NCBI RefSeq assembly: GCF_047496725.1
Contig: NC_132973.1
Span: 5,617,233 to 5,681,232 of the forward strand
Direction: 5' to 3'
Source: Anoplolepis gracilipes
Taxonomy: Eukaryota; Arthropoda; Insecta; Hymenoptera; Formicidae
Length of the DNA stretch: 64,000 bases
The translations under genes and the position numbers were made by a program. Under the pieces are notes generated by a model that was given only the letters and a program-made list of their open reading frames with translations, did not search any database and was not told the origin of the DNA. Below are positions 23,496-36,245 of the stretch, in pieces; positions within the stretch are counted from its first letter, which is position 1; each line of letters opens with the position of its first letter.

Positions 23496-25950
23496 ATATA
23501 TATATATATAAATATATATACATATATATCGTTATTCTTGTCACAAATAGAATATACAAATTAAATAAAAGAAATATTGTTTGACGCAGATTTATAATTT
23601 CTAAAATTGTTGGTCGTTACAAACTTTTAACATTATATTTATATGAGTGTATAAAAGCTACTACGATTGGTACTAATAATTTATGCGATATTAAGAATGC
23701 TTTAATATAAATAATTAAAAGACTTTGGAAAATGGCTTTATAATGATAGAATCTCTTTTTACCTTTGTTCTCTCAATTATTAAATAAAGTGATATTTATA
23801 TAAAACAGATATATTTATGCGTGCATAAGATACTGATAAGAGATACCGTTATATTCTTGGTCTGTTATAATTTATCACTTAGAAATACATGTATATAAAT
23901 ATATATAATTGTATATATATTAATACAATTATGTCGCTGTATAACGTGCACTGTTCACGTTCTAGACAAACCCTGTCGTGTCTAATTTATTGCCTTATTC
24001 TACTACCATATCGTGCTAGTCACAGTCTGAGGCTGGCTTTGCCATGTAAAACGGTATTAAGGCAATTACCATCCTACTGTGCGTAATCTTTCAGTAAACA
24101 TAAACCCAGCCCAGGATTGTCAGGAAGTTTCAAAGCAATGTATACTTAGCAGGATTAGTAGAAGATTAATTAATACACTTAGAAGGCGGTGCTCTTGCTA
24201 TTATACACTTCAACTTGGCCTACACGCACGTTTTCTCTTACGAAACATCTGGAAATTTGTGAGGCAGAAATATATTCTGCCGCATACTATGATATTTTCA
24301 TCTTAAAATAATATATTCGAAGTAAATAGTATACAGTTTCTATTTACTTGTAGTTATATCAAAATAATGTTAAATAGTCAACATTTAAATTTTATTAAAA
24401 ATCATAAGCTTGACGATCAATCAATAAAAAATTAATTAAATGCATTAAAATTTATCTTTCTTATTCGAATAATTTAATCATTTAATATTTTTAGATGAAT
24501 TAAATTGTGTACTTGATAATTAATGTGATCAATTAACGAGCGCTTTGTGTGATACCTTTATTATTTTTAGAAGAATGAATTGTGATAAAGAAAGTTAATG
24601 AGAGAGAAAGAATTGGAAAAAAAATTATCACGAAATCTTTATTTTCTCATTAGTTATATCAGGCATGATAGGAACAGACACGTACTCGTGCCGTTATCGA
24701 TCAATGATCAAGTGTCTCGGGAAAGAATCCTACTCAAGATATCCATTTAATGCGATTTATACATCAACAATGCTTAAAACTTGATATTAAGAAAAACAAT
24801 TGGCTTTAATACACGTCGAAATCTTTCAGCAAACAACTCAACATATAAGCTCAACGGATATTAAAAGAGACAAAAATCCTGCGTATAATATTATGAATAT
24901 TGAATAATACTGAAATATAAAATATCGACAATTAACAATATTCTGATATTGCAAGCACACATTCGTATTTATTTAAATAAATATTAGTTTACCTTAGCGT
25001 ATATCCACGGTCACTCCCGCGATGTTATTTCAGCACTCGCTTCCTAGCGACTAATTCTAGTATTCGTATATGTGAGTATATACCATGTATGTGTTATTGT
25101 TTCCCCCTCTACTGTCAACACGGCATACCACTCGTTGCGTCAATAACAAAGACATTGTTGTGATTTAATCTTTAGTATATCAAGCAAACAAAACATTTCA
25201 GAAGCCCCGCGCATACTAACATAAAAGAAAATTAATATTTCTGTTTTATATTTGCTAGTTTTGCGTGCGAATATACCGATTGTCAAATGTATATTAAAAA
25301 AGATATTTCTCTCGATTATTCTTCAGGATGACATGAGTAACTGACAAATTGGTTATATCGTGATAATTTCATATATGAATGACATTTCTAGAAATAAGAA
25401 AAGTTTCCTGCGATAGTAAAATTTGCAAAGTTCATATCGACAGCACGTTATAAAATGTTGTCATTGGAAGAAAGATCTGAGTTAAAATATTATAAATATT
25501 ACACTAAGTTTTCGTGATCGCGTTTTTTCATTATTTACAATAAACGTTTGACTGTCAACAACAGACAGAATTAAATTGAAAAATTTTATACGTTTTCTAC
25601 CGTTATTTAATTAAATTATTGTAGTTCTTTTAATTCCTTTTGGCTAGTAAATATATTATATTTACATTTATATTCGTAACCACGCGCACACATGTGCGTT
25701 TCCAAAAATATTTATTATATATTTATATTGATGCGTTACGTGTGGGTATGAATAAAATAATCGTTACAATGAATATCACATTTTATGAACGGCTCTGAAA
25801 ACACGGTGCTTTGCATTGCAGTGCTTCTAAAGTTTCACTCTCGAGGATGAAACTCGCGCACACTCGAAAACAACTTTTCAAATAATGGCATAGCGAATCT
25901 GTATATATTATACATAGTGAAAAACTTATTTTTATAGAGTTGATAAAAAT
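23496..25950. other. AT-rich non-coding stretch
   Basis: AT dinucleotide patches at 23495-23530 and 23890-23925, otherwise AT-rich unique sequence. Short frames at 23889-24306 match nothing known. No RNA gene, repeat unit or splice-site pair was recognised. Confidence 0.5.
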
Positions 25951-26900
25951 TCACATTTTATCGCGAGTGCAATGTTCCTGTGCATTTTGCCTTTGACGAA
26001 CGTTTCACGCTACTTCGCCATATGATTCTTCTCCGAGAGCACAAGAGAATTTTCAAGTTCAGCGAGCACGAGAGATTCACACATGTGTACATTCCTTTCC
26101 TTTCGTTTTTTTTTTTTTTTTTTGTCCAACCATATCGAATTGTCACGATTTCTCTATCGAACTAAAGCAACGGCTTCTTCCGGTTATTCGCGCAATTATT
26201 CAGACGCGGCGAACGAAGTCCGGAAGAGGAAAAAGCCAGTACGTGTTCCGGTCCTGTGCGTTTTCTCATCCTTTCGCGCGCTCTCGCCAGCCGGCTTTAC
26301 CGCGTCTCATTCTCGTTCCGCTTTCGCGCGGCAACACAAAACAGGGTACATGCTCGTAAAATATTATGTAGGATAAGGAGGTCCCTGGCGCGGGGCCACA
26401 ATCGATGACGATGCCGGGAGTCTGGAAAGTTTATCCGGCCAAAGAGCTTAGCGTGGCTGCGGCGCGCGCGTTGTGCTCGGCCCCGGAACTTCCTCCTTTA
26501 TAAATAAACTTCGTCAGGACCGTCCTGGCCCACCCCTTATCCCTGTGTGTGTCCGGCTTAAGCGTCTAATCCGGGCACACACGCCTCGCCGCGAACACGC
26601 CGAGCATGTAGTAAACTTACATACCCTCATCCCTCTCTCCGACCTCTCGCCGCATCATCTTTAGTTTCCCGCCCCCGGCCTGGTTCCCTATTCAAGACGC
26701 GTTCTCGACCTCGCGGCTTTTCTATTCTGTGATTCTCCAAACTACGAAATATATGAGTTCTTCCATGGACGATCCCTCCCTGCGAACTCGTTCCTGCGAG
26801 CTACTTCGAAGCGGATGATCGGGCTATGAGAATTCACGACGACGATAGCGCGCGAAAGAAAATCGGCGGGACATATGCTCGGAGATTTCACGGGGATTCT
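25951..26900. other. GC-rich island with poly(T), no gene recognised
   Basis: CpG-rich from about 26160 to 26880. Frames of 60-97 codons exist but show no domain, and the two left-hand ones run through the poly(T) at 26106-26123. The composition would suit a promoter or enhancer, but no TATA/initiator pair was found. Confidence 0.4.
26106..26123. repeat. Poly(T) run, 18 bases
   Basis: Uninterrupted T run, read directly. Confidence 0.9.
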
Positions 26901-27662
26901 TTCGAATCCAACGTGATTCACTTTTTTATTTGCAAAATATTTATTTTTTTTTCTTTAAAACATTGAGCATATGCAATTTTCTGAACTTTGATTTATATCT
27001 CGTGATAAAATAAATTGAAGATTGCTTACATAAATCTCTACAGATAAAATATCTGGTCTGAAATTACACGAGGAGAAAAGAAATTTCTTTTTGCAGATTT
27101 TTGTAACATGTACATCTGAAACGATCATGATATTACGACGAAGGAACCGATATAAGAAAGGGATGAAAGATTATGCTATACACGTGATACGCTAGCACAT
27201 TTTTGATGCCGCAGATGCAAAGCTTGGATTCTCCGTTATCACAAAGTTACGGGGTTGCACAGTAAACGTCGTCGCGTAAGCGCAATGTTATATCCCTGTG
27301 TCAACGTGTGTCGTGTCGCGTTCCAATTTATAGCGTTCGCATTATACATTATCCGCGAGGAGACGCAGAATGCTTTTACAGAAGATCGCACTCAGACATG
27401 TTATAACTATTTAACGAAGAACCTGATATTATAATTGTTTCTTAAGATATCCAGCGTAAGAATATCTCCAGATTAGAATATCTTATTACACTATATGTTA
27501 TATTTACAAAGGATATTTTGAATTATTTTAGCGGACAAGTGGACAGGATGGCAAACAAAATTAGAAATGCTAAATAATTTAGCTGTATAAAAATTATCTA
27601 AATCTTGCATTGCAAATTCACACAAATGAAATAATATGTTGATTATAAAAGGAGAATTAATT

Positions 27663-27684
27663 AAAAAAAAAAAAAAAAAAAAAA
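27663..27684. repeat. Poly(A) run, 22 bases
   Basis: Uninterrupted A run, followed by a second A5-6 stretch after one G. Confidence 0.95.
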
Positions 27685-28198
27685 GAAAAAAGCATTCTCT
27701 TTTTTTCTTCCTTATCTATAGGGATGCAGTTTTCCCTCGCGACTTTATCAATCTGCAACAGGTTATCCTGCGCTCCGCGTGATACTGCTTTATGCACACA
27801 ATGCGTGTAGCCTATCCAACAAATCCCCAACAGTCTTGTTATGCATCGTACGGTTTAGGAAACAGAAAAGAGTGCGCATCCGGCCCGAATATCCATCATC
27901 CCGCGGGCTAAAGCGATTTAATGCGGCTAAGTAATTTCCCCTTAACTTTATCGCGCGAAACTTTCGTTCTGGGAACTTGTTATACTGCCGCAGATGTGTA
28001 AGCTCCTGAATTATCCTGTCGACGCATTAAGCAGTATCCTGTAGAAGTGCGAGGTGAACCAACAAAGTGCCGAGCTCAGCGAAATCTCGACGGTGAAAAA
28101 GAGAAGCGCGGCAGGACGGGATTTAGATAGAACGAGCGAGGCGAAGAAATTTATCGTACTCTGGAAAAAAAAAAAAATTCTCCTCCCAACGGATAAAG

Positions 28199-28202
28199 AA
28201 AA

Positions 28203-28226
<24 letters not shown>
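28199..28226. repeat. Poly(A) run, 28 bases
   Basis: Uninterrupted A run with a shorter A13 run about 25 bases upstream. No flanking target duplication was seen, so a retroposon tail is not claimed. Confidence 0.95.
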
Positions 28227-28234
<8 letters not shown>

Positions 28235-28543
28235 AAACGCAAATAATAAAAATATAATTAGTCGCAAATTTCTGTAGAGGAAATAAATTTAATAATTGAC
28301 GTATTTAAACGAGATGAGAGATATAAATTCCGATAAATAATTACGCGTCAATAAAAGAGATAGATGTGGCTTGATTTACTCGTCAACTAAATATCCACGC
28401 GCGCAATAATACGAAGAAACAAATAGGAAAATAAATGCAAAAGGGAATATATCCGATTATTCCGTGTGTTTCGATTATAAATCTCGTTGAAAACGCGCTC
28501 GAAGCTATCCGCGGACGGATGACGGTGCACGTCGCGCACTTCG

Positions 28544-28568
28544 TCACGTCACGTCACGTCATGTCACG
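28544..28568 (+). promoter_or_regulatory. Pentamer array (TCACG)n with three ACGTCA half-sites
   Basis: Five TCACG units in a row, the fourth changed to TCATG. This creates three overlapping ACGTCA CRE half-sites with 5 bp spacing. It may be a simple pentamer repeat or a homotypic bZIP site cluster. The sequence alone cannot tell. Confidence 0.5.
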
Positions 28569-29406
28569 ATAGTCCGCATCCCGTAAGTCCGGCGTGTGGC
28601 GGTATTGTTTCGCGCTTTGCGTCGACGCCAGATTATACCAGTAGGACTCTGTCATGTTCGTACGGGGTGCACGTACGTACGTTGCCGCATACAACACACG
28701 TTGTGTCCCTTCTCGCTGAATCGGGGCGGCGCAAATGCAATTTCAACGATTCAGAGACGGGTTACCGCGAAGTCACGTTGTACTGGCAACGTCACAAAAA
28801 TGTACACCAGGCTCTTCAAATGCAACCTGTTTAATGGCGTTTCCATTCCGCGCGGTTTCGCTGTTTTAGACGCGAATTTACACGATTTACGATCGTGCCT
28901 GAATGAATTATACCAAAGTAAAAGAAGATTGATTACGATCGATGGATAACATGTTTTCGCGATAAAAGTACATCCCCTACGATTCTCTACTCTATTTTCC
29001 TCAGTTGTGAATGATACGTATACAACAGCCTTTTAATAATACTGAAATGATTCAAATCAAACTATTAACTTTTCATTAAGCGCTGCGTTATTGCATATTA
29101 AATGTAATAAACGTCAAAATTGAAAAACATGTTTACATTTAAAACATCTCTTATATGATATAATTTGCGTCCAGATAGAAATCAATTTATTCGCCTCGAA
29201 CGAATAAATCCAGTGTGATAATCAAGAGTTAATCCTGTAAATTTGCCTTTCAACAGCAGAATCGTTGTCGCGCGTTCTCTCTCGCTCAAAGGAGAGGATG
29301 TCGCGGTGGCGAGAAATTAATTTTCGATAACAACAATTTGACCACGCAAACACGTTACGAGAAATAATCGCACGCGCATGCTTGACATGTATATGCTCGC
29401 ATCTGC

Positions 29407-29431
29407 CATATATATATATATATATATATAC
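29407..29431. repeat. (TA)n microsatellite
   Basis: Twelve uninterrupted AT units. Confidence 0.95.
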
Positions 29432-30362
29432 ATTGTTCAATCAGCAGTCATTGTATGTTGTCTGGCCACCGGCGACGTTGAACGCGAATTACATGTTGCA
29501 GACCGGAGAGTCGTATCGCATAAAACGATGTAAACTCTATCAGTTACACGTAATCTACAAACATACGATGATCCGGACAATTCGCCCAACTCGCCAACAC
29601 TCACGTTCGTCTCGCAATCAATCGATAAATAGTACTAACGTTGAATGAAAAATTCGCACTTGAAATTTCTATTATACATTTTATCAAAATAGAGGTTGAA
29701 TTAAGATGAAAATTGTATACACATGTGCAGTGCGTTAATTAATTTACAACTAACGCAAGAGAGATCGCGCGGCGGATAATGGAGTTGTGATGAATAGCCA
29801 GCCGGTGGACAATATGTATTTCGAGCCATTAAATGTAATCATTTATCGATTTATTTTGCATAATTTCGCTAGTAAGCAAAGCTACTCTTCTGCAAAAGCG
29901 AAGCGGTCGAGCTCGTAAAAACGCTACATTTACACTCGGAAAAACTCACTGGTGCAAACATTGGTGCACCGAGAGACGACTATAATCGCTACATCTCAGT
30001 GACGCATAACATGCAGCGAAAACACGTCTGACGCGTCCAGAGCAGAGAACTATATGTTATGCAGCGTCATCGTGTTTACCTACTAACGGAATAGAAACGT
30101 TCAAGTTTTAGCTTACACTCGCCAGTCAAATTCCTATAGAATTAAATGGAATGAAACGGAATAACGGTAAATCACACGCGATCCCATTCGTCATTATTCG
30201 CCGATATATAACATATCCGTTCTCGTAAATATAAGTATATAAGTATAATTGGCAGGTAGCAAAAAAATAGATTGCCCGGAAATTTTAATAAAAATAAGAA
30301 GCTCTCAATAGTTTGATAAAATTTGCAGGGCAAATTTCTGCTTAAAAACAGTTTCTTTTTTG

Positions 30363-30393
30363 AAAAAAAAAAAAATAATAATAATAATAATAA
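30363..30393. repeat. Compound A12/(AAT)n repeat
   Basis: An A run merges into six TAA/AAT units. Confidence 0.9.
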
Positions 30394-30852
30394 CAACGTG
30401 TATATTTATATATAAAAATATAAAATTGAAAATTGTGCGTGAAATTGTAATTGTAAGACTTAAAGCGATGAATTTGCGCACAAAATAACGACTGCTAGAC
30501 CTTACTAAGTAAGATCCAGCTTGGAATTAAGCTTCGTCACGAAAATTCTAGCACGCTTACCCGTATGAAAGACGGCGTCGAGAGGGCAGAATTTTCGAGT
30601 AGACGTTTGTAAACGACTTTAAACGACGTAAAGGCGCGAACGCTGAGCTTCGCGCTTGATGAACGAGCTTAACTCATTTAACATCGCTTACTGCTAGACT
30701 GACGGTCAAACTGAGATACCGTGGGGCTTCCTGGGACACATGCGAGAAGTACTTTAAAGCCCCATGCGGGCGTATGTATGTGCACAACCCGTCCATTTCG
30801 CGATGGAGTACGCCAAATCCGGAATTCTAACCGTATCTTAATTATATACGAA

Positions 30853-30874
30853 TTCTCTCTCTCTCTCTCTCTCT
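30853..30874. repeat. (CT)n microsatellite
   Basis: Eleven uninterrupted TC units. Confidence 0.95.
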
Positions 30875-31780
30875 TATTCGTAATCCTTTAAAATTCTTTT
30901 CAAATAAAATCTGCTTATTAAGAAATAAATGTATTCATAATTTTCTTAAATTCTAATTTTGCGCGCGTTATAATTTGTAAATTGCAATTAAAAAATTGTA
31001 AATAAAATAAATGATTAAAACTATTTAATTTTATTAATTACTCGAATTGATGGTACTTTAATATTTGTATGTACATTTGTAGAAATGAGGAAACATATAT
31101 TAATCATAGTAGATGAAATAAACGCGAAATGAGCAATGTTAAAGTAGCATTAATATTCTGAAATCTCTAGGATCCTCTTCTTCGTAAATTCTGGTCGCGA
31201 CGTTTACGCTCGTGGCCGCCATTATTTTCTAGTAGACGCTTTTTGAAACTTGGCATAAGCATACTTGGTCGCGCAAAATCGAATTTAGGTCGCGACAGTT
31301 GCACCAGCTGTCTACTGAATTATGTTAAAATTTCGGTGATTTACGGTTTCCTTCAAGACAATGGCCGCGAGTCGTCGCGACCGCGAATGATAACAAATAA
31401 CCAGATTTCGACGGGATGATTCCCTCTTGGCCAATGTAATATCGCTCGTTTATCATGCCAGTATTAAGGCCAACGGCGAGCAGCGCGTACGCAAAGCGGG
31501 TCGCGGTGACAGACGCGAAATATATCGCGCCTGTACATTCTTATTCCGAGCCTCTGCATTTTGGACAATGGCTACCGCCTGCGATGCTCTTTGTACGCTC
31601 TTCCATCTCTCTCGCGCGTCTCTCCTGAATTTAAAATACAGCCTCCACATTTCCATTCTAATCTCTAAGCCAGGCATAATTTTCTTTATATATACGCGCC
31701 TTCGCGTACATTCCCGTAATGCAATGGCATTTGATAATTATTCCAAGGATGCATCATCCATGCATTATTGCCGTGAGACA

Positions 31781-32300
31781 TTCTCGACTATGTGACCCGA
31801 GTTTTCATCGACGAGTCGAATCGGGGTGAAAGGCAAAGCGGGACATATTGCAACGTGAGGGGGAGGAGGCGGGCTCCTTGCGATCTTATGCGCGCGCGAG
31901 AGAGATTATTGGTACGGATAGGATTAATCGTTTCGGGGCCGAGTCACGTATAATTAAATTGAACTTGTGAAGAATTTCACTTAGCGATGGTAGACGGGTA
32001 CGCCGATGTGTTACCGATCCCGGCAATGAACGCAATGAACGAACTTGGCGCGTACATCAGGTGAACCACGTGTCCGGACATATAAAATTGCGCGCGCGCG
32101 CGCGCGGCTCTTCTACCTCCCTCCCTTCTCTCATCTCCAGCCCATTGCTTCCGCCACCGTCGTAGTTCCCCGGGCGGGAATATTAATGGACTGGAGATGA
32201 AATACCGTGGATGTCAGCCGACCAGCGTGCGCGCGCACGGTAATAAAGAGCGAGTACGGACGATCGTTAAATTGTAATCATCGATGGAATCTGTCTTGTT
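31781..32300. other. GC-rich island with TATA box beside a (CG)n tract
   Basis: CpG-rich stretch containing TATAAAA at 32081-32087 followed immediately by a (CG)8 tract and then a pyrimidine-rich segment. A start site would be expected near 32112, but no arthropod initiator (TCAGT) is there. A promoter is possible and unproven. Confidence 0.3.
32090..32106. repeat. (CG)8 dinucleotide tract
   Basis: Eight uninterrupted CG units preceded by G. Such tracts are uncommon in genomes that methylate and lose CpG, and they favour left-handed Z-DNA (established). Confidence 0.95.
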
Positions 32301-34438
32301 GAAGACGAATCTTTTTCATGGCGATTAAACTCCTCAGGCTTTTTCTCCGTGTACATTTTCACTGCGCATCCGCATGGCTATAAAATTTCATGTAATAATC
32401 TACCTGGCTGTACATATATAAAAGCGGCAAATATTCGTTATTTGCTTCAACAGCGGAACGATATTTCAGAGAAATCTATCCGAACAATAAGCGGCACCCA
32501 GAGGACACGTTACAATCGGTGAATTCTTCATAATGGCGTCGTTACAGCGGCGAATTAGCGCGCACGAAAGTATAAATGTGAAATATCGAAAATTACGCGC
32601 AGCCCGCTAATTTCGCGACTAATGAAAACGTATGTTCACACATTATTGCGGGTTGTCGCCACCGGCTGATCAAATGACTGGAACAGGCAGATTTTTTTCG
32701 ACGTTAATTCGTACATCGTTACTTTGTTATATAAATATTTATGTTTCAACTCGTCGTCGAATTGTCCATTTGATCGAAAACATCGATCAGCTTCATATCT
32801 ATATAACTCTCCTCCTTTTTGCCTTATTGCCTTTCCTAAAAGCTAATTCTCTAGCTCTGTATTAGTTCTCGGGGATAAGTGGAACGGTAATCAGTTAAAC
32901 TCGTCTTAACTTCCGAGCAATTTGTTCGTTATGTTCGTGGATCAGTCGGTGGATGGATGTCGAAGCAGCTCTGGACGTAATTTAACTTTGGCACTGGACG
33001 GGTTTCTGCGATATGCACGGATTCTGAAGCATATGCAGAGAATTTGCGGCGCGTTCGGAGGATTGCTACTTGCACCGAGTTGAATGCAATGTTGCACCAC
33101 TCCGCGATCTCTTACGAAACGGTTTATTCGCACAGATATCCGTTCGTCTGTCCTCGAGTGGCGCTCTTTGAAATATTAAACTCGCGCGAATCATACGTCT
33201 TTTATTAATCACATCTAGAAACTAAATTGGTGAAAAAAAATTTTTAATTATTCGCGCACACACATGTGTATAATACATGAAGATTAACATTTCATCTCTT
33301 AAGCGTTATCCTTAATGTAAGATTGAAACTTTTCAAATTCTATTTCAAATAGATATTATTTATAGAGAACAATTTAAGAGCAATCAATTACATTTATATT
33401 ATGTATGGATTAAAAAATTAAATAAATGCAATTAATATAAGTACATTTAGAATTTTAATATATTTGATCTTTTTTAAATATTTTATTTCTAGAATTAATG
33501 AAAGAATTATTCTGCTTATATTCCATTTTCCGAAGTAACGTAACGAAGCTTATGCTGAGATTTTCCATAAAGGAAAATCTCTTAAAAATTTCGTTCTTTC
33601 ATCGCTTGTACCTTGCTCTTTCTCTTTAACTACACTTTCGAGTCACAAACTTGTGAGATAACAACATTCGTAACAGCGAACTGGATCGGCACGTTCTCAA
33701 GACTTTGCGAAAACTTTATACAAGTTTCAGATGGTGTACTCGTTTTTATAAAAAATGCCATTACAAGATATACACATTTTTACATGTATAATTTAAACGT
33801 TATTCATGGTTTAAACAAGATATTTTATCCGATATTTATAACAGAAATAAAAAGAAGAATGTGCAAATTAATTCCTCAAATAAAAAAATGCCCTTTAGAT
33901 CGCTCTCAAGAAGATAATCTTGTAAAGTATAGTTAAAACACATAAAAAAATACACATTATCAACTTTATTACTAGGCTAAATGTAGAAATGTGACTTCCA
34001 AACGGATTAAAACCTCCTTCTTTGGAACACTGGGTCTTCTCTATATGAATATATGCGTCGACAAAAGAGCCGCGAGACTCACGGAGAATGGACGTAAAAG
34101 AACGTAGAGAATTCTTTGATCTCGATCCCTGTCGTGAAAATTTATCTCGTTTGAAATCCACCGTAAGATATACGAGCAGTTATGCTTTCATAATTACTGT
34201 GACTCTTTAATGAGGGAAATTGTGCTAAATTTTTCATTATCATCATATGATGTACTTCGAGAAAAAGGCGGATTGTATAATAACAGAGTTTTTTTTTTAT
34301 TTGTAATAACAAAGATTTTATTCAAAGACAAATTTGAAATATATCGGTTTATCATATATAGTGGCCTCCTCAATTATTCTTGCTAAAATTAATTTCTATT
34401 TCTTAATTAAATAAAATGTCAAAAATTAGTCACCCTAA

Positions 34439-34474
<36 letters not shown>

Positions 34475-35089
34475 TATATATTTATATCTTTAGGAATATA
34501 TTAATTTGTGTCTCCTCTCTTGCGCCGTTGCTATCAGTAAATTATTATTTTACCAGTTTGTGGTTTTCATATATCTAGCTTTCTATTATTGTTAATCCGG
34601 AAATGAATGCGCTTACCAATGTATCTATGTATAACTGTCATCTCGACGGCCCTCTTCAATTTGTCAAATACCAGCTGTTGCATTGGTTGCACTGGCAGCC
34701 GCATTGTGGCTGACCCGCACTTTAACCTTGCGACACCTTTGTTCGATATATCGAATGGTACGTCAAGTTGCAACGAGACATGTGGGAATTATAGATGCGT
34801 TCGCGCATTTTAGAAATTGTGTATTACGAGCATTAAGCAAATATCGAACGTCAAGTTTCGACTCGATATGTCTACGTCATATCGCTTTATTCTCTACTGT
34901 GTAAAGTGTGCACAGATACCATTTTAATTAGCGCGATATTCCGTGGAACGCGCGCGTTGCAAACTTTCCTTGAATTATGCACCAAGTTTCGTAATGGGGT
35001 ATCGGCGAGGCACGTCGTTAACCTAAAGAAGATACTGTTGTTTCGAAAATAGAGAATCGCGCGCAAACAACAGTTGCGAGTTATCAAAA

Positions 35090-35090
<1 letters not shown>
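32301..35090. other. Mixed, mostly AT-rich non-coding stretch
   Basis: A frame at 33613-33936 is open for 107 codons in AT-rich DNA but matches nothing known. A frame on the other strand overlaps its end. Overlapping frames at 34567-34904 on both strands cancel each other. An (AT)n tract lies at 34442-34470. No RNA gene or mobile element was identified. Confidence 0.45.
34442..34470. repeat. (AT)n microsatellite
   Basis: About 14 uninterrupted AT units. Confidence 0.95.
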
Positions 35091-35121
<31 letters not shown>

Positions 35122-35128
35122 AAAAAAA
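35088..35128. repeat. (AAAAAG)n and poly(A) compound repeat
   Basis: Four AAAAAG-type units run into an 18-base A run. Confidence 0.9.
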
Positions 35129-35673
35129 CACCGCGTTTCGAAATTTCAACTAAAAATATTACGTCGAAATGTGCAAATCGAGATAATCGTACGTAACGCT
35201 TTCACTTTAATCCCGTGCTATCTTTCGTTGAAAAATCGCTGACAAGTAGGTCGTTTTATCTAGCACGACTTTAATGTACGTTCTCAGATGACTGGATATA
35301 ACCAGGCTGGGCTATATAATGGACGCGCGTCTCTGTAACGCGTGTCTGTAACGGGATCCTAACAATAAGTTACGTCGGGCGCGGTGAAATAACGCGCCGC
35401 CGACCGGCGATTATCATCGAGGAGAGCAGCCGGCCCATCCTTTAGAGTCGATGATTAAAGAAAACCTCATTCACGCTGGCGCTTGTATGTTATTGCCGAT
35501 CCTATCCCCGGCCGAGCCGTTCGCCGGCGAGATAAGCTAATTTTAATTATCTCGCAGTGGGAGCGTGCTATTCGCCAACGGACACGTCCGTTCTAGATAA
35601 GGCCGAATAAATGGGATTCGAGCGTCTACGGTTATAACTATGTGAGAATAGTCGTTGGTGGGTATGCCATTCT

Positions 35674-35742
<69 letters not shown>

Positions 35743-36200
35743 GCCAAGCCGACACCCAACGGGGTTTATTGAAATTCTATGCGCCCTAGGATAAAACGTA
35801 CTGACTTCTACTAATCGTCGCCATTAGTCCGGCGGTACAACTTCTCGGCGGACCATTACCCTGTCGTTACACAGGCCCGGTTGCCACAGCTGTCTGACCG
35901 CGTTATTGCCCGCCGTCTGATTATAACGCGACCTTTACCACTGTTCGACTTTATTTCTTTATCGCGGAAATTTCCCGTCGATACCTATTATCGATTACAC
36001 TTAATACCCACCGTCTAGTTGCAATCGCTTACCCACTCTCGCTTTTAAGCGTCGATGTAAGTGTTTCTATCGCGGCGAGCCGGAAGTGAAATTCTCGCGC
36101 TCATTTCCCGTAAAAGCTTTTACCTTCTGCAACAGCAACTCGCTGCTATTTATGTCGTTTACAGTCGATAAGGTTTTGATGCGATTGTTAAAGAAACTAA
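35091..36200. other. GC-rich stretch around a long (CT)n array
   Basis: CpG-rich from 35300 to 35560 and moderately so to 36130. An A-rich compound repeat opens it. Minus-strand frames here are Arg-Glu runs read from the CT array. No gene seen. Confidence 0.45.
35670..35742. repeat. (CT)n microsatellite, 73 bp, interrupted
   Basis: TC units with small interruptions near 35674, 35707 and 35732. Longest CT block in the window. Confidence 0.97.
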
Positions 36201-36221
36201 TTTAACGTGATTTATTTTTTC

Positions 36222-36245
36222 TTTTTTTTTTTTTTTTTTTTTTTT
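36222..36245. repeat. Poly(T) run, 24 bases
   Basis: Uninterrupted T run, with a T6 stretch just upstream. Confidence 0.95.

Larger units (their letters stand above)
26901..29220. other. Mixed stretch with poly(A) runs and a CRE half-site array
   Basis: Poly(A) runs at 27663-27684 and 28199-28226, and a pentamer array at 28544-28568. A plus-strand frame at 28596-28949 (117 codons, Arg/Cys-rich) lies just downstream of the array. It begins at a GTG codon, has no recognised domain and is not supported as a gene. The remainder is AT-rich and empty. Confidence 0.4.
29221..31780. other. Mixed non-coding stretch
   Basis: Contains a (TA)n tract, an A12/(AAT)n compound repeat at 30363-30393 and a (CT)n array. 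The frame at 31427-31795 (122 codons) has no ATG start and no recognised domain. 30420-30480 and 30900-31150 are AT-rich and empty. No RNA gene was seen. Confidence 0.45.
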
